Origin: Cellulomonas sp. NS3
Lineage (GTDB): Bacteria; Actinomycetota; Actinomycetes; Actinomycetales; Cellulomonadaceae
Direction: 5' to 3'
Length of the DNA: 64,000 nucleotides
Assembly (NCBI RefSeq): GCF_024757985.1
Contig: NZ_CP103289.1
Location: 744,001 to 808,000, forward strand
The position numbers and the translations under genes are program-made. This document shows, piece after piece, positions 51,023 to 60,337 of the stretch. The notes under the pieces were generated by a model that did no database searches, was not told the DNA's origin, and saw only the letters and a program-made list of their open reading frames with translations. Every line of letters starts with the position of its first letter. Positions within the stretch are counted from its first letter, which is position 1.

Positions 51023-51739
51023 TCAGCGGGTGCGGAACGGTCCGTGCAGCGCCGCCCACTGCAGCAGCAGGATCGTCTTGGCGTCGGCGATCTCGCCGGT
51101 CAGCGTCATCGCGAGCGCGCGCTCGAAGGGCAGCTCGACGACGTCGATCTCCTCGCCCTCGTCGGCGACGCCGCCGCCCGCGGTGGTCCGCTGCGCCGGG
51201 GTGTACCGCGCGGCGGAGAAGTGCAGGCGCTCGGTGACGGAGCCAGGGCTCATCCAGACGTCGAAGACGTGCTCGAGCTCCCCGATCTCGACGCCCGTCT
51301 CCTCGGCCGCCTCGCGGCGGATCGCGGTCTCGGGGTCGTCGTCGTCGAGCAGGCCCGCGGCGGTCTCGAGGAGCATCCCGTCGGGGTGCCCGTTCACGTA
51401 GACCGGGAACCGGAACTGGCGTGTGAGCAGCACGGTCGAGCGCTCCGGGTCGTGGAGCAGCACGGTCGCGCCGTTGCCGCGGTCGTAGGTCTCGCGCTGC
51501 TGGCGGGTCCAGCGGCCGTCGGCGCCGAGGTACTCGAACGTCGTGCGGCGCAGCACGTGCCACGCGGCGGCGAGGAGCTCGACGCCCAGGACGCGGACGC
51601 GCGGGTTGCCGGTGAGGTCGAGGCCGGTGCGGTCGAGGTCCGTGCGGCCCCGGTGGTCGGGGACGCGGGTCCCGGGCTGCGCGGGGCCGGCGTCGGGCGT
51701 GGGGGTGGGCTCGTCGAGCGAGGGCGTGTGGAGAGGCAT
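51023..51739 (-). CDS. nudK: NudK-type Nudix hydrolase (GDP-mannose/ADP-sugar pyrophosphatase)
   Basis: A 238-residue enzyme. After a 40-residue Pro-rich N-terminus, RRTTFEYLGADGRW, RETYDRGNGATVLL, TRQFRFPVYVNGHPDGMLLE (start of motif), and the Nudix box ending RREAAEETGVEIGEL match E. coli NudK almost position for position, as do WMSPGSVTERLHF and AGGGVADEGE. NudK cleaves GDP-mannose. ATG at 51739 is used because upstream sequence contains the divergent promoter. Confidence 0.88.
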   Translation of the reverse strand: MPLHTPSLDEPTPTPDAGPAQPGTRVPDHRGRTDLDRTGLDLTGNPRVRVLGVELLAAAWHVLRRTTFEYLGADGRWTRQQRETYDRGNGATVLLHDPERSTVLLTRQFRFPVYVNGHPDGMLLETAAGLLDDDDPETAIRREAAEETGVEIGELEHVFDVWMSPGSVTERLHFSAARYTPAQRTTAGGGVADEGEEIDVVELPFERALAMTLTGEIADAKTILLLQWAALHGPFRTR

Positions 51740-51750
51740 GTGTGGCACAC
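51740..51750. promoter_or_regulatory. Small palindrome between nudK and the DeoR regulator
   Basis: GTGTGGCACAC lies directly upstream of the nudK start, in the 49-bp divergent gap. It may be the DeoR-type operator. Confidence 0.4.
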
Positions 51751-51788
51751 TACGTGCATCACTCGGCAGGAACAAGGAGAAACGTGCA

Positions 51789-52544
51789 ATGTTGACCGCG
51801 CAGCGCCGCGACGTCCTGCTGGCCCGGCTGCGCGACGAGGGTCGCATCGTCGCCAAGGACCTCGCCGCCGAGCTCGGCCTGTCCGAGGACACCGTCCGGC
51901 GTGACCTGCGCGAGCTCGCCGCGGCGGGACTCTGCCAGCGCGTGTACGGCGGCGCCCTCCCCGCGTCCCCCGCGACGGCCGACTACGCCGCGCGGCGCAC
52001 GGTCGGGGTGCCGAGCAAGGAGCGCGTCGCCGCAGCAGCCGCCGCGCTCGTGACCCCGGGCAGCACCGTGATCCTCGACGGCGGCACCACCGCGCTCGCG
52101 GTCGCCCGCGCCCTCGCGCCCGACCTCGACGCGACGGTCGTCACGCACAGCCCGACCGTCGCGGCGGCGCTCGTCGAGCACCCGCGCGTCGAGATCGTGC
52201 TGCTCGGCGGACGGATCTTCAAGCACTCGGCCGTCGCGTGCGGGGCTGCCGCGGTCGAGGCCGCCGAGCGCGTGAGCGCCGACGTGTTCCTGCTCGGCGT
52301 CACCGGCGTGCACCCCACCGCCGGGCTCACCACGGGCGACGCCGACGAGGCCGCGATGAAGCGGGCGCTCGCCCGCCGCGCCGCCGACACCTACGTGCTG
52401 GCCAGCGCCGAGAAGATCGGCGCCGCGTCGCCGTTCACGGTGCTGCCGCTCGCCGAGGTCGCGGGCGTCATCACGGACGTCGACCCGGCGGACCCGACGC
52501 TCGTCGAGCTCGCGGCCGCGGGGGTCGTCGTCGTCCGCGCGTGA
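51789..52544 (+). CDS. DeoR/GlpR-family transcription regulator
   Basis: A 251-residue regulator with the DeoR helix-turn-helix (RRDVLLARLRDEGRIVAKDL; LSEDTVRRDLRELAAAGLCQRVYGGAL in part) and the sugar-phosphate-sensing domain (VILDGGTTALAVARAL; VTHSPTVAAALVEH; EIVLLGG; DVFLLGVTGV). AAGGAG precedes the ATG. It is divergent from nudK with only 49 bp between them and probably controls it and itself. Confidence 0.92.
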   Translation: MLTAQRRDVLLARLRDEGRIVAKDLAAELGLSEDTVRRDLRELAAAGLCQRVYGGALPASPATADYAARRTVGVPSKERVAAAAAALVTPGSTVILDGGTTALAVARALAPDLDATVVTHSPTVAAALVEHPRVEIVLLGGRIFKHSAVACGAAAVEAAERVSADVFLLGVTGVHPTAGLTTGDADEAAMKRALARRAADTYVLASAEKIGAASPFTVLPLAEVAGVITDVDPADPTLVELAAAGVVVVRA

Positions 52545-52553
52545 GGCCCGGGC

Positions 52554-53173
52554 CTACCCGGCGGTGCGTGCTCGGTACAGGTCCCGCAGGAGCGCGATCT
52601 CGGCCGCGTGGTGCAGCAGCTCCTGGTTGACCCACCACACCGTGTCGAGCAGCGGGTCCTCGGGGTCGCTGCCGTAGGGGTACGTGCTGCGCCCGACGGC
52701 GTCGAGGGCTCGTCGTCGGCACCCGTCAGGACCGCTCGCCACGCGTCCGCCCCGCGCTGGAACGCCGCGACGCCCTCCGCGGCTGTCCCCGGGATCGCGT
52801 ACGCCTCCTCGGTGTGCGCGTGCGTGCCCGTGAGGTGATCGGCGCGGCCCTCGAGCATCTCCGCGAGGTGCACCAGGCGCCACGCGATCGTCGTGACCGG
52901 CGGCGGGTACGGGTGCGGCCGGCCGCCGTCGCGCACCCACGCGCCGGCGCCGACCAGGACGGTCGCGCCCGGTCCCGGGCCGTCCGCGCGGCGCCGCACG
53001 GACCAGCATCCGCCGACGGGCTCCCACAGGTACTCGTCGTCCGTCAGCGGCGGGACCGCGACCGGCTCGCCGTCGCCGCTGTCGAGGGTCGGTCCGACGA
53101 GGCGGTGGACCAGGCGCTCGCGGCCGACGTCGAACTGCGCGAGCAGCGGCGCGAGACGTGCGGGAACGCTCAT
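52554..53173 (-). pseudogene. DinB-superfamily gene with a frameshift
   Basis: The first 150 codons read a DinB-like protein (LAPLLAQFDVGRERLVHRLVG; AWRLVHLAEMLEGRADHL; AFQRGADAWRAVLTGADDE). Near 52706 the frame is lost; a one-base change would continue into ALDAVGRSTYPYGSDPEDPLLDT and WWVNQELLHHAAEIALLRDLYR, the expected C-terminal helix with its metal-ligand His. Either the gene is freshly broken or the sequence has an error here. Members are bacillithiol/mycothiol S-transferase-like metal proteins. Confidence 0.8.
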
Positions 53174-53313
53174 CGTGACCTCCGCGGTGAGGGAGGGGCG
53201 GGGTGTGCACGACCGTAGCCGGGGGTCGTGCCGGCCGTCTGCCCCGCCGGTGAGGTCAGCACCTCGGGGCGTCCTCCGGCTCCCGCGGTCGGTCGCGGGG
53301 TGCACGGGCGCGC

Positions 53314-53354
53314 GACGCCCGGCCCGGCACGAGGGGGGTGCCGGGCCGGGCGTC
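53314..53354 (-). terminator. Terminator of the LPMO gene, 17-bp perfect stem
   Basis: GACGCCCGGCCCGGCAC (53314-53330) and GTGCCGGGCCGGGCGTC (53338-53354) enclose a 7-nt G-rich loop, 25 bp past the LPMO stop. Confidence 0.85.
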
Positions 53355-53378
53355 AGGCCGACGTGCGAAGGAGCGGAG

Positions 53379-54440
53379 TCAGGCCCCCGCGCACGTCGCG
53401 GTCGGCGTCCCGGGGGTGCCGGACGCGAGGAACCCCGCGGTGGTGCTCGCGCCGGGAGCGAGCGTGCTGTTCCACGACGCGCTCGTCAGGGCCCCGTCGG
53501 ACGCCGCTGCGTTCCACGCCTGGGTCACGGTCGAGCCGGGGACGGTCGCCCGCCAGCCGGTCGTGCCCGCGGCGCCCGCGGTCACCGTGAGCTCGCCCTG
53601 CCAGCCGCCGGGCCACTGCCCGACGACCCGCACGGCCGCCGTGCACGTCCCGGTGCCCGGCGTCGGGGTGGGCGTCGGTGTCGGGGTCGGCGTCACGGTG
53701 GGCGTCGGGCTCGGGGTGACCGTCGGCGTGGGGGTCGGGGTGACGGTCGGCGTGGGCGTGGGCGTCGGCGTGGGAGTCGGGGCCGGCCCGCCGATGCTGA
53801 TGTCGCTGCACAGGTAGTACGACTGGTCGGAGTGGCTCGCCTGCCAGATCGTGTAGAGGATCGCGCGCCCCGACCGGCCGCTGAGGTCGACGTCGGTGCG
53901 GTACTCGCCGGCCGGGGCGTACCGGCCGGTGACCTGGAGCAGCTGCATGTCGGACCAGGCGGGCGCCGCGCGGGTCGGGTCGAAGCCGGGCTTCGTGACG
54001 TAGACGCGCAGGTAGTCGGCGCCGTGCTTCGCCTGGTCGGTCAGGGTGAGCGTGAACCGCTGCGGCACCGTCGCGGCGACCCAGGAGCCGGGGGTGTCCA
54101 GCGCGGCGTACCGGTCGCCGCCGGTCCGTCCGCCCGAGCAGAGCTGGCCGTCCGGGATCGCCTGCTCGTGGCGGCCCGCGACACCCTCGCGGTAGAGGCC
54201 GTTCCAGTTCCACATCGCGGTGGTGTCGGCCTGCCACGCCTGCGCGCACATCGGGTCCTGCGCCGCCATCGCCGGGTCCTGGAAGCGCGAGCCCCAGACG
54301 TCCCAGCAGCGGTAGTTGCGTGACGGCGGGTCGGTCACGGAGCCGTGCGCCGCGGCGGGCACGGCGGCGACGACGGTCGTGGCGACGACGGCCAGCGGTA
54401 CGGCGAGCGCGAGGGTGCGCAGCCGGGTTCTCCAGGTCAT
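53379..54440 (-). CDS. AA10 lytic polysaccharide monooxygenase with CBM2
   Basis: A 353-residue secreted copper enzyme that oxidatively cleaves cellulose or chitin. The signal peptide ends at AAA so that His32 becomes the mature N-terminus ([15 protein letters not shown]); His203 in [15 protein letters not shown] completes the histidine brace. Residues about 215-260 are a (PT)n linker. The C-terminal CBM2 has [39 protein letters not shown] and a closing Cys, with surface Trp for crystalline cellulose. Strong similarity in layout to cellulose-active C1/C4 LPMOs; substrate is inferred. Two LacI-type boxes lie about 130-165 bp upstream. Confidence 0.94.
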   Translation of the reverse strand: MTWRTRLRTLALAVPLAVVATTVVAAVPAAAHGSVTDPPSRNYRCWDVWGSRFQDPAMAAQDPMCAQAWQADTTAMWNWNGLYREGVAGRHEQAIPDGQLCSGGRTGGDRYAALDTPGSWVAATVPQRFTLTLTDQAKHGADYLRVYVTKPGFDPTRAAPAWSDMQLLQVTGRYAPAGEYRTDVDLSGRSGRAILYTIWQASHSDQSYYLCSDISIGGPAPTPTPTPTPTPTVTPTPTPTVTPSPTPTVTPTPTPTPTPTPGTGTCTAAVRVVGQWPGGWQGELTVTAGAAGTTGWRATVPGSTVTQAWNAAASDGALTSASWNSTLAPGASTTAGFLASGTPGTPTATCAGA

Positions 54441-54572
54441 CCGAGGTCTCCCGTTCGGTTCGGGACGCGTCCGCGGGCGCCGCCGCGGGAGGCCCGGCGA
54501 CGCTGCCGGTCCGCGGCGACGAGGAGCACGTCGTGGCTCACGGTCGCCCGGCGGCGGCCTCCGCGGAAGACG

Positions 54573-54602
54573 TTGAAGCGTTTCGATGCGGAAGCGCTTC
54601 GA
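54573..54602 (-). promoter_or_regulatory. Two LacI-type operators upstream of the LPMO gene
   Basis: TTGAAGCGTTTCGA (54573-54586) and CGGAAGCGCTTCGA (54589-54602) each carry the GAAGCG(C/T)TTC core found in the GH6 operator, suggesting the same repressor. Confidence 0.75.
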
Positions 54603-54640
54603 CGTGCGCGGGCAGGCCCGGCTCGCTCCCGCGTCCGCCG

Positions 54641-55537
54641 TCAGGGTGCGGCGACCGTGGTCCCCGCACCGGGCGGCTCGACGCCCTCGACGGCGATCCC
54701 GAGCACCGCCGCGATCGTCCGCACGACGCCGTTCTCGTCGTTGCCCGGCGCCACGAACCGTGCACGCGCCCGGACCTCGGGGTGCGCGTTCGCCATCGCG
54801 TACGACCACGCGGCGGCGTCGAGCAGCTCGCGGTCGTTGAGGTAGTCCCCGAACGCCATGGTCTGCTCGCGCGTGACCCCGAGCGCGCGCTGCACGGTCT
54901 CGAGCGCGGCGCCCTTGTGCGTCGTCGGGTTCATGACGTCGACCCAGTGCGCTCCCGAGACGACGACCTGCTGCGTGTCGCGGAAGCGCGCCAGCGCGGG
55001 CTCGGTCGTCGTGGCGGCGTCCCCGAAGTCGAAGACCGCGACCTTGAGGACGTCGTCGTCGACCGCGGTGAGGTCGTCGACCCGCGCGAGGAGCGCGTAG
55101 TACCGGTCGCACTCGTCGACGAACGCGGCGTCGTGCCGCTCGACGTACGCCGACCGCGTCCCGCACACGACGACGCCGACGTCGGCGCCCGACGCCGCGA
55201 GCGCGCGCACCGCCTCGACGACCTGCAGGACCACCGCGGGGTCGACGGCGTCGGTGCTCAGCACCTCGCCCTCGCGCACGACGATGCCGCCGTTCTCGGC
55301 GATGAAGCACAGCCGCGGCGCGTGCCCGTCGAGCTGCCGGGCGAGCGTCGCGAGCTGCCGGCCGCTCGCGGGGCAGAACGCGATGCCGCGCGCCTCGAGC
55401 TCGTCGAGCAGCGGCCACAGCGTCGGCGGGACCTCGTGGTCCGGGTCGAGCAGGGTCCCGTCCATGTCGACCGCGACGAGGCGGATGTCGGGCACGTCGG
55501 GCCCGTCGGGAGGCGTCACGGGGGTGGGGGTCGGCAC
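54641..55537 (-). CDS. HAD-superfamily phosphatase, Cof/IIB type
   Basis: A 298-residue Cof-type sugar-phosphatase-like HAD protein. Motif [18 protein letters not shown], motif [13 protein letters not shown] (shifted Ser), Lys in THKGAALE, and motif [18 protein letters not shown] are all present, with an IIB cap between. A GTG at 55537 begins a Pro/Thr leader; a later start near VPDIRLVAV is possible. Convergent architecture with LPMO is not seen; both genes run leftward, but 200 bp and operators separate them. Confidence 0.92.
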   Translation of the reverse strand: MPTPTPVTPPDGPDVPDIRLVAVDMDGTLLDPDHEVPPTLWPLLDELEARGIAFCPASGRQLATLARQLDGHAPRLCFIAENGGIVVREGEVLSTDAVDPAVVLQVVEAVRALAASGADVGVVVCGTRSAYVERHDAAFVDECDRYYALLARVDDLTAVDDDVLKVAVFDFGDAATTTEPALARFRDTQQVVVSGAHWVDVMNPTTHKGAALETVQRALGVTREQTMAFGDYLNDRELLDAAAWSYAMANAHPEVRARARFVAPGNDENGVVRTIAAVLGIAVEGVEPPGAGTTVAAP

Positions 55538-55578
55538 CGTCCCATCGTCCCAGGGGCTCGCTGGCTACGCTGAGCCGC

Positions 55579-56418
55579 ATGAGGCAGCGTGCGTTCGCCC
55601 AGGTCGACGTGTTCACCGCGACGCCGTACCGCGGCAACCCGGTCGCGGTCGTGCTCGACGGCACGGACCTCACCGACGACGCGATGGCGGCGTTCGCCCG
55701 CTGGACCAACCTGTCCGAGACGACGTTCGTGCTCCCGCCCACCGACGCGGCGACCGCGGACTACCGGCTGCGCATCTTCACGCCGGGCGGCGAGCTGCCG
55801 TTCGCCGGCCACCCGACGCTCGGCAGCGCGCACGCGTGGCTCGCGGCGGGCGGCGTGCCGCGCGCGGACGGCGAGCTCGTGCAGGAGTGCGGCATCGGGC
55901 TCGTGCGCCTTCGCCGCGACGCCGGTCGGCTCGGGTTCGCCGCGCCGACGCTGCGTCGGTCGGGCCCGGTGTCGCCCGAGCTCCGCGCCCGGGTCGAGGC
56001 CGCCCTGGGGCTGCCCGACGACGCGATCGTCGCGTGCGAGTGGGTCGACAACGGTCCGCCGTGGATCGGCGTCGTGCTGGCCGACGCGCGCGAGGTCCTC
56101 GCGATCCGCCCGGACCCGACGCCGGTCGGCGACCTGTTCGTCGGCGTCGTGGGGCCGTGGGACCACGCGCACGAGGCCGACGTCGAGGTGCGGGCGTTCG
56201 TCTTCGGCGAGTGGTTCGCCGAGGACCCGGTCACGGGGAGCCTCAACGCCGGCCTCGCGCGCTGGCTCATCGGCACGGGCGCGCTCCCGACGCGGTACGT
56301 CGCCGCGCAGGGCACGGCGCTGCGGCGCGAGGGGCGCGTGCACGTCGAGCAGGTCGGCGAGGACATCTGGGTGGGTGGCGACACCGTGACCTGCATCGAC
56401 GGGACCGTGCGGCTCTAG
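55579..56418 (+). CDS. PhzF-family isomerase-like protein
   Basis: A 279-residue member of the PhzF/diaminopimelate-epimerase fold: [35 protein letters not shown] with the catalytic Glu, [19 protein letters not shown] and [18 protein letters not shown]. The true substrate is usually unknown outside phenazine clusters, and no such cluster is here. TACGCT (55566-55571) lies 7 nt before the ATG. Confidence 0.92.
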   Translation: MRQRAFAQVDVFTATPYRGNPVAVVLDGTDLTDDAMAAFARWTNLSETTFVLPPTDAATADYRLRIFTPGGELPFAGHPTLGSAHAWLAAGGVPRADGELVQECGIGLVRLRRDAGRLGFAAPTLRRSGPVSPELRARVEAALGLPDDAIVACEWVDNGPPWIGVVLADAREVLAIRPDPTPVGDLFVGVVGPWDHAHEADVEVRAFVFGEWFAEDPVTGSLNAGLARWLIGTGALPTRYVAAQGTALRREGRVHVEQVGEDIWVGGDTVTCIDGTVRL

Positions 56419-56592
56419 GCGGCGTCCCGGGCGTCGCGGTCGGGCGTGACCCGGAGAGGTCTCCCGTCGTGCGGGACGACGGGGCGCCCAGGTGGACCGC
56501 ACCCCGACGGGTGACATCTCTCCGGCGCGCTCCAGGACGGTGCCGGCGATGTCGATGCGGTGGTCCTCGACGACGAACAGGGAGGTCCCGCG

Positions 56593-56976
56593 ATGCGCAT
56601 CGGCTTCGACATCTACCGGGTCGGTCCGGATCACGATCACCAGGAGCCTGCGAGCGCGTGGGGCTGGACGCCGCGTCGTGGCGAGGTACCCACGGGTGAG
56701 ACGGTCGTGCAGGACCACGACTTCAGCCTGACGTACACGGGGACCGACTCGGAGCTGGCGGCCGCGTTCGCCCGCGGGGCCAAGCTCGTGGAGATCGTGC
56801 GGCTGTGGCCGGACCTCGCGTTCTACCCCTCGACGGCCGGGAACACCGTGCCCGACGGGTCGGTCTTCCCCGTCCGCGGCGAGCCCCGGCCGACGAGCAC
56901 CCTCAGCGCCCTCCGGGGTCGGTTCGGCCGCCGCTCCGCGGGTGCCCACGCGGCGAGGGCCGCGACCCAGCCGTGA
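56593..56976 (+). CDS. Hypothetical 127-aa protein
   Basis: No family recognised. The first 95 residues look folded (RIGFDIYRVGPDHDHQEPAS; WGWTPRRGEVPTGETVVQDH; TDSELAAAFARGAKLVEIVRLW), the rest is basic and disordered. GGAGGT at 56581 is 6 nt before the ATG at 56593 and fixes this start. Confidence 0.65.
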   Translation: MRIGFDIYRVGPDHDHQEPASAWGWTPRRGEVPTGETVVQDHDFSLTYTGTDSELAAAFARGAKLVEIVRLWPDLAFYPSTAGNTVPDGSVFPVRGEPRPTSTLSALRGRFGRRSAGAHAARAATQP

Positions 56977-57045
56977 GGCCGGGGGCCGTCCGTGCCCACC
57001 GGGGTGCGGTCGGGACCGGTGCGCGGGACGGCGCCCGGGCCGGCG

Positions 57046-57828
57046 TCACAGCGCGGCGCGGCTCGGCAGGGTCAGGATCTCGGCGCCGTCGTCGGTGATC
57101 GCGACGGTGTGCTCGCTGTGCGCGGTGAGGCACCCGGTCGCGCTGCGCAGCGTCCAGCCGTCGGCGTCGGTCACGAGCTCGTCGGTGTCGGCCATCACCC
57201 AGGGCTCGAGCGCGAGCAGCAGCCCGGGGCGGAGCGTGAACCCCCGGCCGGGGCGCCCGGTGTTCGCGACGTGCGGGTCCTGGTGCATCGTCGAGCCGAC
57301 GCCGTGCCCGCCGAACTCGGTGTTGATCGGGTACCCGGCGTCGCTGAGCACCGTGCCGATCGCGTGGGAGAGGTCACCGATGCGGGCGCCCGGGCGCGCG
57401 GCGGCGATGCCGGCGGCGAGGGCGCGCTCGGTGGCGTCGATCATCGCGAGGAGGCCCGCGGGTGCCGCGGCGCCGACGACGAAGCTCACCGCGGAGTCCG
57501 CGACGAGGCCGCGCAGCGAGACGGCGAGGTCGAGCGTGAGCAGGTCCCCCTCGGCGAGCGCGTAGTCGTGCGGCAGGCCGTGCAGCACCGCGTCGTTGAC
57601 GGACGTGCAGATGTAGTGCCCGAACGGACCGCGCCCGAACGACGGCGCGTAGTCGACGTAGCAGGACTCCGCGCCGGCCTCGACGATCATCGCCCGGGCC
57701 CACCGGTCGATGTCGAGCAGGTTGGTGCCGACGGTGCAGCGGCTGCGCACCGACTGCAGGATGTCCGCGACGAGCGCTCCGGCCGCCCGGGCCCGGGGCA
57801 GCTCGGAGGCGCTGAGGATCTCGATCAT
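57046..57828 (-). CDS. map: Type I methionine aminopeptidase
   Basis: A 260-residue MetAP that removes N-terminal Met. Metal ligands: Asp in LLTLDLAVS, Asp in GLVADSAVSF, His in GHGVGSTMHQDPHV, Glu in LLALEPWV and Glu in HSEHTVAI. His in FGHYICTSVND is also present. ATG at 57828 follows GGAG at 7 nt. Being outside a ribosomal-protein operon and divergent from its own XRE regulator, it is probably an accessory paralogue rather than the housekeeping copy. Confidence 0.94.
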   Translation of the reverse strand: MIEILSASELPRARAAGALVADILQSVRSRCTVGTNLLDIDRWARAMIVEAGAESCYVDYAPSFGRGPFGHYICTSVNDAVLHGLPHDYALAEGDLLTLDLAVSLRGLVADSAVSFVVGAAAPAGLLAMIDATERALAAGIAAARPGARIGDLSHAIGTVLSDAGYPINTEFGGHGVGSTMHQDPHVANTGRPGRGFTLRPGLLLALEPWVMADTDELVTDADGWTLRSATGCLTAHSEHTVAITDDGAEILTLPSRAAL

Positions 57829-57855
57829 GGGGTGCTCCTGCCGGTGTTCCAATAA

Positions 57856-57887
57856 CTATCCCGGTCAGAGTATCCCGGTATTACTAT
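57856..57887. promoter_or_regulatory. AT-richer operator/promoter between map and the XRE gene
   Basis: TATCCCGGT occurs twice (57857-57865 and 57871-57879) as direct repeats 14 bp apart, followed by TATTACTAT; TACTAT (57882-57887) is 7 nt before the XRE ATG. Confidence 0.6.
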
Positions 57888-57894
57888 CGGCGTC

Positions 57895-58191
57895 ATGGTC
57901 AGGCTGCCGCTCACCCCCGCCGACGTCGAGCGCGGCCGCCGGCTGGGCGCCCTGCTGCGCCAGGCCCGCGGCGAGCGGTCGATGCTGGCGGTCGCGCTGG
58001 ACGCGGGCGTCTCGCCCGAGACGCTGCGCAAGATCGAGTCCGGCCGCGTCGCGACGCCCGCCTTCCCGACGATCGCGGCGATCGCCGCCGTCCTCGGTCT
58101 CTCGCTCGACGCGCTGTGGGCGGAGGTCGGCCCGGCGCACGGCGGCGTCGCGGCCGCGCGACGCGGGTCGGGGGAGCGGCTGGTCTCCTAG
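57895..58191 (+). CDS. XRE-family helix-turn-helix regulator
   Basis: A 98-residue protein with one Cro/C1-type HTH: RRLGALLRQARGERSMLAVAL, AGVSPETLRKIESGR and FPTIAAIAAVLGLSLDALW. It is divergent from map with repeated TATCCCGGT boxes between. It likely represses map and itself. Probably leaderless. Confidence 0.9.
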   Translation: MVRLPLTPADVERGRRLGALLRQARGERSMLAVALDAGVSPETLRKIESGRVATPAFPTIAAIAAVLGLSLDALWAEVGPAHGGVAAARRGSGERLVS

Positions 58192-58269
58192 CGCGGTCCG
58201 TCGACCGCCGGGGACGTCGTGTCGCGGCGGCCGACGGATGACCCGCGCTCCCGGGTGGGCGGCTGCGGA

Positions 58270-59214
58270 TCACCCCAGCCGGAACGTCGTCCGATAGGCC
58301 GTCGGCGTGACGCCGAGGGCGCGGTGGAAGTGGCGGCGCAGGGTGGTCGCGGTCCCCATGCCGCAGCTCGCGGCGACCTCGTCGACCGAGGCGTCGGTGC
58401 GTTCGAGGAGCTCCTGGGCGCGGGCGATCCGCTGCTGGTGGAGCCAGTCGAGCGGCCCGGTCCGGAGCTCCGCGCGCATCCGGCGTGCGAGCTGGCGGGT
58501 GCTCAGGTGGGCGTGCCCGGCGAGGTCGCGCACGGTCAGGGGCTGGTCGAGACGGGCGCGCGCCCACGCGAGAGTCGGTTCTAGTCCGTCGGGGCTCCGT
58601 GGCTCCGCGGGAGGCGTGACGAACTGCGCCTGCCCGCCGCTCCGGTGCGCGGGCACGACGAGGCGCCGCGCGATGCCGTTCGCGGCCGCTGCGCCGAGGT
58701 CGCGGCGCACGAGGTGGACGCACAGGTCGAGCGCCGCCGTCTTGCCGGCCGACGTGAGCACGTCGCCCTCGTCGACGTAGAGCACGTCGGGCCGGACGTC
58801 GACCTCCGGGTACCGGCGCGCGAGGTCCTCGGCGTGCATCCAGTGCGTGGTGGCGGCCCGGCCGTCGAGCACCCCGGCCGCCGCGAGCACGAACGCCCCG
58901 GTGCACAGCGCCGCGATCCGCGTGCCGCGCCCGTGGGCCGCGCGCAGCGCGTCCAGGAGCGCCGGGTCGGGGTCGTCGTCGAGGTCGTCCGACGACGGCA
59001 CGAGCACGGTGTCGACGTCGGCGGTCCCGGCGTACGTCGTGGTGGCCAGGTGCGGCAGCCACGGGTGCGGGGAGCCGTCGGCGGTGCAGACCACGAGGTC
59101 GTACCACGCGCCGGTGGGTGACAGCTCGGACCGGTCGACGCCGAAGACCTCGGAGGCGATCGCGACCTCGTAGAGCATCGCCGAGCCGTGCATGACGAGG
59201 GCCATCCGGGGCAT
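58270..59214 (-). CDS. GlxA-type AraC regulator with DJ-1/PfpI domain
   Basis: A 314-residue regulator: an N-terminal DJ-1/PfpI-like domain (MALVMHGSAMLYEVAIASEVFG in part; AALCTGAFVLAAAGVLDGR; HWMHAEDLARRYPEVDV) with the Cys of LCTGAF, then a double AraC HTH (LTVRDLAGHAHLSTRQLARRM; VDEVAASCGMGTATTLRRHF). TACAGT (59222-59227, minus) is 7 nt before the ATG, supporting this start. It is divergent from the reductase at 59285. Confidence 0.93.
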   Translation of the reverse strand: MPRMALVMHGSAMLYEVAIASEVFGVDRSELSPTGAWYDLVVCTADGSPHPWLPHLATTTYAGTADVDTVLVPSSDDLDDDPDPALLDALRAAHGRGTRIAALCTGAFVLAAAGVLDGRAATTHWMHAEDLARRYPEVDVRPDVLYVDEGDVLTSAGKTAALDLCVHLVRRDLGAAAANGIARRLVVPAHRSGGQAQFVTPPAEPRSPDGLEPTLAWARARLDQPLTVRDLAGHAHLSTRQLARRMRAELRTGPLDWLHQQRIARAQELLERTDASVDEVAASCGMGTATTLRRHFHRALGVTPTAYRTTFRLG

Positions 59215-59284
59215 GTCGCAAACTGTACGGCCGCAGTCGTTCCGGACACTCGTCGGGACGGGCCCCGTTCTCGACGATGGCTCC

Positions 59285-60337
59285 ATGAACACCACCGACC
59301 GGGTCCTCGTCTACGGCGCCACGGGTCACACGGGGCGCTTCGTCGTCGACGAGCTCCAGCGCCGCGGGCTCGTGCCCGTGCTGGCCGGCCGCAGCGCCGA
59401 GCGCCTGGCGGGGGTCCCGGCCCGGCACGCCCACCTCGACCGCCGCGCCGTCCGCACCGACGACCCCGACGGGCTCCGGCGGGCGGTCGCCGGCGTCGGC
59501 GCCGTCGTCAACTGCGCCGGGCCGTTCCTCCACACCGGACTCCCGCTCGCGCACGCCGCGGTCGCGTCGGGCGCGCACTACCTCGACGTCACCGCCGAGC
59601 AGCCGGCGGTGCAGGCGCTCTACCGCGAGCTCGACGGACCCGCGCGGGCGGCGGGCGTCGCCGTGGTCCCCGCCCTGGCCTTCTACGGCGGCCTCGCCGA
59701 CCTCCTGGTCACGGCCGCGCTCGACGGCGGCTCGCGCGCCGACGAGGTCGAGGTCGCTATCGGCCTGGACCGGTGGTGGCCGACCGCGGGCACCCGGGTG
59801 ACCGGGGAGCGGAACACCGCGACCCGGCTGGTGGTGCGCGCCGGCGAGCTGGCCGAGCTGGAGAGCCCCGCGCCCTCCGGCACGTGGCGCTACCCGCCGC
59901 CGCTCGGCGAGCAGGCCGTCGTGCAGCTGCCCTTCTCGGAGGTCGTCACGATCGACCGCCACCTCGACGTGGGTGAGCTGCGCTCCTACCTCAACACGGC
60001 CCCGCTCGACGACCTCCACGACCCTGCCATCCCGGCGCCGGCCGCGACGGACGAGAGCGGCCGCTCGGCGCAGCAGTTCGTCGTGGACGTCGTGGTGCGC
60101 CGGGGTGCGGACACCCGGCGCACCTGGGCGACCGGGCGCGACATCTACGCGGTCACCGCGCCGATCGTCGTCGAGGGAGCCGTCCGGCTCCTCGACGGGC
60201 GCTACGGAGGGCCCGGCGCCGCCGCTCCGGGCGAGGCCTTCGACGCCACCGACGTCCTCGCCGCGCTGGAGCGGGACGCCGGCGCCCTCGTCGTCCGGTC
60301 TGCTCAGGCGTGGTCCCGGTCGAGCATCTCGAGGTAG
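59285..60337 (+). CDS. Saccharopine-dehydrogenase-like NAD(P)-binding protein
   Basis: A 350-residue protein with an N-terminal Rossmann start VLVYGATGHTGRFVVDELQRRG and the family segments VVNCAGPF, GAHYLDVTAEQ and ALAFYGGLADLLV, similar to trans-acting enoyl reductases and related flavin-free reductases. Substrate unknown. Its 3' end overlaps the VOC gene on the other strand by 34 bp. It probably responds to the divergent GlxA-type regulator, 70 bp away. Confidence 0.88.
   Translation: MNTTDRVLVYGATGHTGRFVVDELQRRGLVPVLAGRSAERLAGVPARHAHLDRRAVRTDDPDGLRRAVAGVGAVVNCAGPFLHTGLPLAHAAVASGAHYLDVTAEQPAVQALYRELDGPARAAGVAVVPALAFYGGLADLLVTAALDGGSRADEVEVAIGLDRWWPTAGTRVTGERNTATRLVVRAGELAELESPAPSGTWRYPPPLGEQAVVQLPFSEVVTIDRHLDVGELRSYLNTAPLDDLHDPAIPAPAATDESGRSAQQFVVDVVVRRGADTRRTWATGRDIYAVTAPIVVEGAVRLLDGRYGGPGAAAPGEAFDATDVLAALERDAGALVVRSAQAWSRSSISR

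Noticed and set aside
48690-51563. 957-aa minus-strand frame over the GGDEF and NudK genes
   Set aside because: Out of frame with both real genes and composed of Arg/Ala/Pro-rich shadow sequence.
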